DNA of 64,000 nucleotides from assembly GCA_947453205.1 (NCBI GenBank), contig CANGFT010000001.1, forward strand, positions 1 through 64,000, written 5' to 3'. The notes under the pieces are model-generated. The model worked only from the letters and a program-made list of their open reading frames with translations, made no database searches and was not told the origin of the DNA. Numbering within the stretch: the first letter of the stretch is position 1; each line of letters begins with the position of its first letter. Origin of the DNA: Beijerinckiaceae bacterium (GTDB lineage Bacteria > Pseudomonadota > Alphaproteobacteria > Rhizobiales > Beijerinckiaceae). Of this stretch, positions 58,103 to 64,000 are shown piece after piece. Position numbers and translations under genes: made by a program.

Positions 58103-59134
58103 ATGCGGCTTGCCCGTCTTTGCATCGCCGCGCTTCTGGCCTGCGCCCCCGGCTTCGCCCGGGGGCAGGATACGGTGGCGCAATTCTACAGGGGCAAGCA
58201 GATCTCCATCATCGTGGGGACGGCGGCCGGGGGCGGCTATGACGCCTATGCGCGGTTCATAGCCCGCCATTTCGGGCGGCATATCCCCGGCGAGCCTGCG
58301 GTCAGCGTGTCCAACATGCCGGGGGCGGGCAGCAATCTTGCAGCCTACCATGTAGCCGCCGTCGCGCCGAAGGATGGGACTGTGATCGGCGCCATCTTCG
58401 CCGGCGCCCTGCTGGAGCCCCTCATCGGCACGACCACCGTTCGCCACGACCCCAACCGCTTCCAGCTTCTGGGGTCGGCCAATGACGACGTCTATGTCTG
58501 CCTCGCGCGCAAGGATGCGCCGGTGAAGACCTTCGCCGAGGCGCTTGAGACGCCGCTCATCATGGGCGCGAGCATGGCGAGCTCCAGCGCCGATTTCGCC
58601 ATGACCCTGAACAATGTTCTGGGGACGAAGTTCAAGGTCGTGATCGGCTACAACGGCAGCCGCAACATCATGCTGGCCATGGAGAAGGGGGAGGTGCAGG
58701 GCGCCTGCGGCTTCGCTTGGCCCTCGATCTCCGTCACCAATCCCAACTGGTTCGGGCCGACCGGCCAGATGCAGGTGCTCGCCCAGACCCATGTGCAGGG
58801 CTATCCCGGCCTCAATCAGGAGGGCGTGCCCCGCGCCAGCGAATTCGCCAAGACGCCCGAGCAGCGCGAGATCATGGAGCTGTTCTTCAGCCATACGAGC
58901 TTCGGGCGGCCCTATCTCGTCGCTGCGGAGGTGCCCGCCGACCGGGTCGCGGCGCTGCGCAAGGCCTTCATGGAGACCATGCGCGATCCCGAATTCATGG
59001 CCGAGGCCCGCCGCGCCGGGCTCGACATCGACGCGGTCGACGGCGAGCAGACCCAGCGGCTCGTCAGGCGCTTTTACGAGGCCTCGCCCGACATCGTGAG
59101 CAAGGTGAAAAAAGCGCTCCAGCCGCCCCAGTGA
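58103..59134 (+). CDS. TctC/Bug-family binding protein 2 (paralogue)
   Basis: A 343-residue paralogue of the previous gene, 11 bp downstream. It has a signal peptide (about 1-21) and GKQISIIVGTAAGGGYDAYARFIARHFGRHIPGEPAVSVSNMPGAGSNLAAYHVA. Many segments match the first copy, for example EPLIGTT, GSANDDVYVCLARKDA and TEQREIMELFF-like ends, so the two arose by tandem duplication and then diverged. It has no transporter genes beside it. It may bind a related carboxylate or serve as a sensor. Confidence 0.9.
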   Translation: MRLARLCIAALLACAPGFARGQDTVAQFYRGKQISIIVGTAAGGGYDAYARFIARHFGRHIPGEPAVSVSNMPGAGSNLAAYHVAAVAPKDGTVIGAIFAGALLEPLIGTTTVRHDPNRFQLLGSANDDVYVCLARKDAPVKTFAEALETPLIMGASMASSSADFAMTLNNVLGTKFKVVIGYNGSRNIMLAMEKGEVQGACGFAWPSISVTNPNWFGPTGQMQVLAQTHVQGYPGLNQEGVPRASEFAKTPEQREIMELFFSHTSFGRPYLVAAEVPADRVAALRKAFMETMRDPEFMAEARRAGLDIDAVDGEQTQRLVRRFYEASPDIVSKVKKALQPPQ

Positions 59135-59161
59135 CAGGCCCCTGCGCGCCAAAATAGGGTC

Positions 59162-59190
59162 TTGAAACACACAAGCTTTGCTTTTATGAT
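59162..59190 (+). promoter_or_regulatory. Housekeeping-type promoter
   Basis: TTGAAA and TATGAT are separated by exactly 17 bases, a strong sigma-70 layout. It precedes the unknown membrane protein gene at 59279 by about 85 bases. This is the clearest sigma-70-type promoter in the window. Confidence 0.6.
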
Positions 59191-59278
59191 TCGTGTTGCT
59201 GACCGTTCAGCCGATGAGGACACGATCCATTGATGGCAGGGTCGGACATGTCCTCTGATTTTCAGACGGACGGGTCTC

Positions 59279-60253
59279 ATGTTGCGGGTAGCATTCATTG
59301 TCTTGACCGTCCTCGCCGCCGCCCCGGTGGCCGTGCCCCGACTTGTGGAGCGGGTGCGCTACTTTCCGCTCGGCGAGCCCCTGGGCTTCGTCTTCAACGT
59401 CGCTCCCGTGGCGCTCGTGGCGCTCATCCTTGCCGTTGGCGGCCGTCGACTGATGGATGTCCGCTGGTATCTTCCCTTCGTGGCCGGAGTGTGCCTCCTG
59501 GGTCTGCTGGCGCTCTTTCCCCCCGTCGCCAGCAAGGTCGCGCAATGGCGGATGGCGGAGCTCTCCGCAGGGGATCAGCGCAGGTTCACCCGCCCGACAA
59601 GGATCGACGCCCTCGCCGTCATCCGCATGCAGGAGGCTCTGTGCGATGGGCTCTGCCAGCGGCTTCTGCTGAACAATCAGGTGAAGCGTCTGCTCTATGT
59701 CAACGTGAGCGATCCTGCCTTCGCGCCGGTCATGGGCGCCCCCGCCACCGCTTTCAGGCTGGAGCGCCGCGCCTCCTGCCCCGTCGCCAAACTCGATCCC
59801 GATGGCGGGGAGATCCTGCTTCCCGGTGAGAAGACCCGCAATCCCGCGCCTTCGCTCATGGATCGCATGCAAAGGGCCATTGCGGACGGCCAATGCCTGA
59901 TCGTCGAGCGGGCGACCCTCGGCGAGGCGGATGTGGCCTTGTTTCGGCGGATGGTGGTCAACACCCAGCCCTCCGCGCTGGCCACCCTGTTTGGCGTCGA
60001 TGGCGAGGCTGTGTGCGGCGAAAGGCTGTCCATGTATCAGCATGATGGAAGCCTGTTTCGTGAGTCCTATCGCCGCACAAGCGCCATCACCGAGACCTTC
60101 GCCAATGTTTCGCTCTGGAATTTCAATCTGAACGCGCTTCTGTCCGGTTCGGTCATGCGGCGCGTCACCCAGACCTATTACGATGAACCCACCTGGACTG
60201 TCTTCCTCACGGAGATGCTCGGATTCGATCTGGCGGTGAAGACGCAAACGTGA
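59279..60253 (+). CDS. Unknown membrane protein with cysteine-containing soluble domain
   Basis: A 324-residue protein. Residues ~1-85 hold three hydrophobic segments: an N-terminal one (VAFIVLTVLAAAPVAVP), then FVFNVAPVALVALILAVGG, then WYLPFVAGVCLLGLLALFPPV. The remaining ~240 residues form a soluble domain with several Cys (ALCDGLCQRLLL, RRASCPVAKL, DGQCLIV, EAVCGERLS), which may form disulfides in the periplasm. No family is recognised. A 17-bp-spaced TTGAAA/TATGAT promoter lies upstream. Confidence 0.75.
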   Translation: MLRVAFIVLTVLAAAPVAVPRLVERVRYFPLGEPLGFVFNVAPVALVALILAVGGRRLMDVRWYLPFVAGVCLLGLLALFPPVASKVAQWRMAELSAGDQRRFTRPTRIDALAVIRMQEALCDGLCQRLLLNNQVKRLLYVNVSDPAFAPVMGAPATAFRLERRASCPVAKLDPDGGEILLPGEKTRNPAPSLMDRMQRAIADGQCLIVERATLGEADVALFRRMVVNTQPSALATLFGVDGEAVCGERLSMYQHDGSLFRESYRRTSAITETFANVSLWNFNLNALLSGSVMRRVTQTYYDEPTWTVFLTEMLGFDLAVKTQT

Positions 60254-60326
60254 CCGGCGCGATCCTTGCCCCGGTGGCGTCAAGCGACTAGCTTTTTCGC
60301 GAATCGACAGTCGCGGCGAGGGCCCC

Positions 60327-60572
60327 TTGATCGACGGCATCATCAAATTCCTTGTTCTGTGTCTGGGAGGCCTGCTCATATTCCTCGCCGGGCATCTCCT
60401 CCTTGGAGAGGGCGAGGTGTTCGGCCGCCCCGCGCGCATGGCGGCGCCAGCGTCGTCGGCGCCTCCGCAGGCCGAAACGACCGATGCCAACGCCGCCGAT
60501 CTCGCCACCAAGCGGGTCAAGACCTTCCCCGTGCGCCCCGACGAGCCCGGGACGCCCGCGCAAAAACCCTGA
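60327..60572 (+). CDS. Small unknown membrane protein
   Basis: An 81-residue protein from a TTG start with GCGAGGG a few bases upstream. One membrane helix (about 6-26, IKFLVLCLGGLLIFLAGHLLL) is followed by a Pro/Ala/Thr-rich tail. It follows the unknown membrane protein gene by 73 bp. No family recognised; the short frame with GC-rich third positions is plausible but unproven. Confidence 0.5.
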   Translation: MIDGIIKFLVLCLGGLLIFLAGHLLLGEGEVFGRPARMAAPASSAPPQAETTDANAADLATKRVKTFPVRPDEPGTPAQKP

Positions 60573-60704
60573 ACCGCCGGGAATCTGGGGAACAGGGCAG
60601 GGGCCGCGCCGCCCCTTGGCTCAGCTTCCTTGATCGGCGCGTCCAAATCAGGCACAAGGCCAGCCAGCCCTACCCGAAGGCGCAAGTTTCCAGCCAGAGG
60701 CCAC

Positions 60705-62018
60705 ATGTCCCAGTCCCTGCGCGTCGGCATAGCCGGTCTCGGCAACGTCGGCGCTTCCGTCATCCGCCTCCTCGAACGCCAGTCCGCCGCCCTCGCGAGC
60801 CGGACGGGCCGCTCCATCAAGGTCACGGCCGTGTCCGCCCGCGAACGCAACCGCGAGCGCGGCGTCGACGTCTCGGGCTTCGCCTGGTTCGACGATCCCG
60901 TGGCCCTCGCCCGCTCGCCCGACATCGACCTCTTCGTGGAGCTGATGGGCGGGGCCGAGGGCGCGGCCCGGCAGGCGGTGGAGGCGGCGCTGGCCGCCGG
61001 CAAGTCGGTCGTCACCGCCAATAAGGCGCTGCTGGCCGCCCATGGCATGGCTCTGGCCCGGCTCGCCGAGGACAAGCATGTGGCGCTGGCCTTCGAGGCC
61101 TCGGTCGCCGGCGGCATCCCCATCGTCAAGACCCTGCGCGAGGGCCTGGCGGGCAACCAGATCGTCCGCGTCTACGGCATCCTCAACGGCACCTGCAACT
61201 ACATCCTCTCGCGCATGGAGCTGGAGGGCCTGTCCTTCGAGGCCTGCCTCAAGGAGGCCCAGCGCCTTGGCTATGCGGAGGCCGACCCCACGTTCGACAT
61301 CGGCGGCTTCGATTCCGCCAACAAGCTCGCGATCCTGACCGCGCTCGCCTTCGGCACGGCGGTCGATCTCGAGGCCATCCATGTGGAGGGCATCCAGTCC
61401 ATCACCCTCGCCGATCTCAAGGCGGCCGATGAGCTGGGCTATCGCATCAAGCTTCTGGGCGTCGCACAGCGCACGGCGGGGGGCATCGAGCAGCGCGTCC
61501 ACCCGACGATGATCCCCAAGTCGTCGTCCGTTGCGCAGGTCATGGGCGTGACCAACGCGGTCACCATCGACGCCGATGCGGTCAAGGAGCTGACGCTGGT
61601 GGGGCCCGGCGCCGGGGGCGACGCCACCGCTTCTGCTGTCGTGGCCGACATCGCCGACATCGCCAAGGGCATCCGCTCCGCCCCCTTCGGCCTGCCGGTC
61701 GCCGATCTCGAGGTCGCCTCGCGCCTGCCCATGCAGCGCCATGAGGGCGGCTATTACATCCGCCTGTCCGTCCATGACCGTCCCGGCGCCGCCGCCGCCA
61801 TCGCCACCCGCATGGCCGAGCGGCAGATCTCCCTTGAGAGCATCGTCCAGCGCAGCCGTCCCGCCAAACCCGGCGAGGTCAGCCCCAATGGGGTCGTGCC
61901 GGTCATCCTCATGACCTACGCCACCTCCGAAACGACGATCCGCGAAGTGCTGGAAGCCGTCGTCAAGGACGGCTATATCGCCGAACGCCCGCAAGTCATC
62001 CGAATCGAGCGCGAGTGA
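60705..62018 (+). CDS. hom: Homoserine dehydrogenase
   Basis: A 437-residue enzyme that reduces aspartate semialdehyde to homoserine in threonine and methionine synthesis. It has the NAD(P) motif VGIAGLGNVGASVIRLL, the catalytic stretch GGIPIVKTLREGLAGNQIVRVYGILNGTCNYILS with LGYAEADPTFDIGGFDSANKLAILTALAFG, and a C-terminal ACT domain (YIRLSVHDRPGAAAAIATRMAERQISLESIVQR). The ATG at 60705 follows AGAGG. It is probably co-transcribed with glpX 33 bp downstream. Confidence 0.97.
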   Translation: MSQSLRVGIAGLGNVGASVIRLLERQSAALASRTGRSIKVTAVSARERNRERGVDVSGFAWFDDPVALARSPDIDLFVELMGGAEGAARQAVEAALAAGKSVVTANKALLAAHGMALARLAEDKHVALAFEASVAGGIPIVKTLREGLAGNQIVRVYGILNGTCNYILSRMELEGLSFEACLKEAQRLGYAEADPTFDIGGFDSANKLAILTALAFGTAVDLEAIHVEGIQSITLADLKAADELGYRIKLLGVAQRTAGGIEQRVHPTMIPKSSSVAQVMGVTNAVTIDADAVKELTLVGPGAGGDATASAVVADIADIAKGIRSAPFGLPVADLEVASRLPMQRHEGGYYIRLSVHDRPGAAAAIATRMAERQISLESIVQRSRPAKPGEVSPNGVVPVILMTYATSETTIREVLEAVVKDGYIAERPQVIRIERE

Positions 62019-62051
62019 AGCGCGCCCCCATTTTCCGCCCAGAGGAACGTC

Positions 62052-63038
62052 ATGGCTGATCTCGTCATTCAGGAAGAAAAGATCATCGAGCGCATCCTGA
62101 CGCTCGAACTCGTCCGCGTGACCGAGCGGGCCGCCGTGGCCTCCGCGCGCCTGCGTGGCCGGGGCGACGAGAAGGCCGCCGATCAGGCCGCCGTCGACGC
62201 CATGCGCCGCGAGCTGAACCGCCTGCCCATCGACGGCACGGTCGTCATCGGCGAGGGCGAGCGCGACGAGGCGCCCATGCTCTTCATCGGCGAGCGCCTC
62301 GGCACCCGCACCGGCCCGCGCGTCGACATCGCCGTTGACCCGCTGGAGGGCACGACCCTCTGCGCCAAGGACATGCCCGGCTCCATCGCCGTCATGGCCA
62401 TGGCCGAAGGCGGCACCCTGCTCAACGCTCCCGACGTCTATATGGACAAGATCGCCATCGGCCCCGGCTATCCCGCGGGCGTGGTGGACCTCGACATGTC
62501 GCCTGAGGAGAATGTGCGGGCGCTGGCCAAGGCCAAGGGCGTGAAGCCCGGCGAAATCACCGTGCTGGTCCTCGACCGTCCCCGCCATGAGCATATCATC
62601 TCCGGCGTGCGCCGCGCCGGCGCCTCCGTGCGCCTCATCACCGATGGCGATGTGGCCGGCGTGATCTTCACCGCCCAGGCCGCCCAGACCGGCGTCGACA
62701 TGTATATCGGCACCGGCGGCGCCCCCGAGGGCGTGCTGGCGGCGGGCGCGCTGCGCTGCGTCGGCGGCCAGATGCAGGGCCGCCTGATCCTCGACACCGA
62801 GGCCAAGCGCGAACGCGCCTTCAAGATGGGCATCAAGGATCCCACAAAGAAATATGACATGCGCGAACTCGCCTCCGGCGACGTCATCGTCTGCGCCACC
62901 GGCGTCACCGACGGCGCGCTGCTCAGAGGCGTGCGCTTCGGCCATGACGTGATCGAGACCGAAACGGTCATCTACCGCTCCGTCACCGGCACCGTCCGCC
63001 GCATTCAGGCCGAGCATCGGGAGATGTCGAAGTTCTGA
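62052..63038 (+). CDS. glpX: Class II fructose-1,6-bisphosphatase
   Basis: A 328-residue GlpX-type phosphatase of gluconeogenesis. It has VTERAAVASARLRGRGDEKAADQAAVDAMRREL, the metal site GTVVIGEGERDEAPMLFIGE, the VDIAVDPLEGTTLCAKDMPGSIAVMAMAEGG phosphatase motif and YIGTGGAPEGVLAAGALRCVGG. AGAGGAACGTC precedes the ATG. The hom-glpX pair is common in Hyphomicrobiales, where recJ usually comes next; recJ is missing here. Confidence 0.97.
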   Translation: MADLVIQEEKIIERILTLELVRVTERAAVASARLRGRGDEKAADQAAVDAMRRELNRLPIDGTVVIGEGERDEAPMLFIGERLGTRTGPRVDIAVDPLEGTTLCAKDMPGSIAVMAMAEGGTLLNAPDVYMDKIAIGPGYPAGVVDLDMSPEENVRALAKAKGVKPGEITVLVLDRPRHEHIISGVRRAGASVRLITDGDVAGVIFTAQAAQTGVDMYIGTGGAPEGVLAAGALRCVGGQMQGRLILDTEAKRERAFKMGIKDPTKKYDMRELASGDVIVCATGVTDGALLRGVRFGHDVIETETVIYRSVTGTVRRIQAEHREMSKF

Positions 63039-63075
63039 TCGCTGGAAGAGGAGAGGGTTTGAGGGCCGCTCCGGC

Positions 63076-63100
63076 TAAACTGACTGCGTAAAGTTGGACA
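63076..63100. mobile_element. Possible IS3-family end remnant
   Basis: TAAACTG ... AAAGTTGGACA resembles the terminal inverted repeat of IS150/IS3-group elements (TGnACTG-x-GTTGGAC pattern). No transposase frame follows, so only the tip would remain. It lies just at the change from GC-rich glpX to the AT-rich end of the window. This is a match by eye. Confidence 0.35.
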
Positions 63101-63124
63101 GTTTAAAGTCTAGGCCGATCTAAG

Positions 63125-63155
63125 GGCCGGGTTCTGTATTTAACAGGGCTCGGCC
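63125..63155. other. Stem-loop after glpX
   Basis: A 12-bp imperfect stem (63125-63136 with 63144-63155, three G-U pairs) and a seven-base loop. It could end the hom-glpX transcript or that of the gene beyond, but neither strand has a proper T-run. Confidence 0.35.
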
Positions 63156-63168
63156 GTGTGGGATTAGC

Positions 63169-63963
63169 TCAATTACCTCGCGCAACCACGACTGTGATTT
63201 GGTCCACTTTAAGTCCGATTCTTGCTCCCATTGTATCGGTAGGCTGATGCTTTGTTATGTAATTAACTCGTTGAATCATTGCATCTAATATAAGCGAATT
63301 TTTCAAGGATATACGCCCACGCTCATACGGACTCAGAGCAATTAGGTCCGCATCCAAATGCGCCATAATCGAACGTGCCCTTGATTTTGCCGCCCTATCC
63401 TCCGCCTTTAACTTAGACTCAGCATTTTTAAGTTGGCGCTGAGTAGGTGGAAATGCCTGATACTCATCGTAAGAAATGCGAATATCGACCAAACAATCTT
63501 TTACAAAGGATTTGTTCTCCACTGGACATTTAGAGTCAATTTTCTCTTTTATATCACCCGGTGACAATGAATCAGACAATACGAAAACGTCATTTTTTTC
63601 CGTAATGCACCCATAACCGTCCTTCTCTTTTTTGCAGTAGATATCCCTGATCTCAATTGGAGTTTTAAGGAACCACGTTGTTCTAACAATAAGGTCGAAC
63701 GGTTCTACGTGTATAAAATTGAGTTTTCGCGTATCAATATCTTTTATAGTGTTCCTTTTTATCCAAGCCGCCATTTCCGTATTTCCAAACAAGGCGTCGA
63801 CGGCACTAATAAATTTTGGAGAAGCGGTGCACTTCGGTTGTTGTTCACTATCGCGGCACGCCCTAATAGCTCGGAGTGCAACATCTGCCGAAGTTTCGGC
63901 GAATGCTACATTGGCGACCGATAAGCAGGCTACGGCGATAAATGTGCGCGATTTCATATTCAT
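63169..63963 (-). CDS. AT-rich gene for unknown secreted protein
   Basis: A 264-residue protein with a signal peptide (about 1-22, TFIAVACLSVANVAFA). The mature part is rich in Lys, Asp and Ile, with six Cys that might form disulfides (RACRDSEQQPKC, YCKKEKDGYGC, KC and DCLVDIRIS). GGAG lies 11 bases before the first ATG. Codon use and base composition are far more AT-rich than in any other gene of the window, which points to a foreign origin. No family recognised. Confidence 0.75.
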   Translation of the reverse strand: MNMKSRTFIAVACLSVANVAFAETSADVALRAIRACRDSEQQPKCTASPKFISAVDALFGNTEMAAWIKRNTIKDIDTRKLNFIHVEPFDLIVRTTWFLKTPIEIRDIYCKKEKDGYGCITEKNDVFVLSDSLSPGDIKEKIDSKCPVENKSFVKDCLVDIRISYDEYQAFPPTQRQLKNAESKLKAEDRAAKSRARSIMAHLDADLIALSPYERGRISLKNSLILDAMIQRVNYITKHQPTDTMGARIGLKVDQITVVVARGN

Positions 63964-64000
63964 AACGATGTAATCTCCGCAACATGGATATTTAAAGTTA

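Noticed and set aside
59207-61156. A 649-codon minus-strand frame
   Set aside because: It lies antisense to three plus-strand genes, is Arg/Ser-rich without any domain, and has no ribosome site or promoter.
60648-63017. A 789-codon open frame on the minus strand across hom and glpX
   Set aside because: It is antisense to two well-conserved enzymes. Its His/Asp/Gly-rich composition is what GC-rich third positions produce on the opposite strand.
63155-63240. tRNA-like start GGGATTAGCTCAATT
   Set aside because: No matching acceptor strand, anticodon arm or T-arm follows at the needed distance, and the stretch runs into the end of the 63169 gene.
1-64000. CRISPR arrays, rRNA, complete insertion sequences, prophage genes
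   Set aside because: No evenly spaced direct repeats, rRNA signatures, transposase or phage structural genes were seen.

Overview
The window is GC-rich except for its last ~0.95 kb and is dominated by one near-complete flagellar gene cluster (about 1-52.9 kb). A short stretch of housekeeping and accessory genes follows (53-64 kb). The hom-glpX pair, the TctC-type binding proteins and codon use suggest an alphaproteobacterium, probably of the Hyphomicrobiales; this is inference. The flagellar system is not the usual alphaproteobacterial type. There is no flbT or flaF, and the gene order is gammaproteobacterial or Rhodobacter Fla1-like: flgBCDEFGHIJKL, fleT-fliEFGHIJ, fliKLMNOPQR-flhB, flhA-flhF-flhG-fliA and flgP-flgT-flgA-flgM-flgN.

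Layout. 1-5.3 kb: the 3' end of a flagellin gene with a terminator, fliD, two small unknown genes, a stand-alone lytic transglycosylase and a small membrane protein. 4.4-19.9 kb (minus): flgL to flgB, with a giant FlgK (1634 aa, six internal repeats) and a giant hook protein FlgE (1368 aa). 19.9-22.1 kb (minus): a small operon with a hook/rod-like protein, two unknown proteins and a second FliL-like protein. 22.2-27.1 kb (minus): fliA, flhG, flhF, flhA. 27.2-30.6 kb (plus): flgP, flgT, flgA, flgM, flgN and a DUF2802-like gene. 30.6-39.6 kb (minus): fliK to flhB, then three accessory genes. 39.6-46.5 kb (minus): fleT-fliEFGHIJ. 46.8-52.9 kb: fleQ, fliS, a second FlgE-like protein, motA, motB, a secreted Cys-rich protein and a methyltransferase-like protein. 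53-64 kb: alaC, an alcohol dehydrogenase, two tandem TctC-type binding proteins, several unknown genes, hom, glpX, a possible IS3-family end and an AT-rich secreted-protein gene.

How it works together. Nine sites matching the sigma-54 -24/-12 consensus (GG-N10-GC) sit directly upstream of nearly every flagellar operon; a tenth precedes an orphan gene at 55 kb. The activators are a pair. FleQ has a Fis-type helix-turn-helix but a GAYTGS loop. The fleT product has a canonical GAFTGA loop but no DNA-binding domain. FliA (sigma-28) and FlgM form the late checkpoint, and a sigma-28-like site precedes fliS. FlhF and FlhG point to a polar flagellum. FlgP and FlgT point to an outer-membrane or H-ring-like basal disk as in Vibrio.

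The most unusual observations are the repeat-expanded FlgK and FlgE, the split activator pair, NPKR in place of NPTH in FlhB, altered GTPase motifs in FlhF, and unknown genes tightly coupled to motAB and to sigma-54 promoters.
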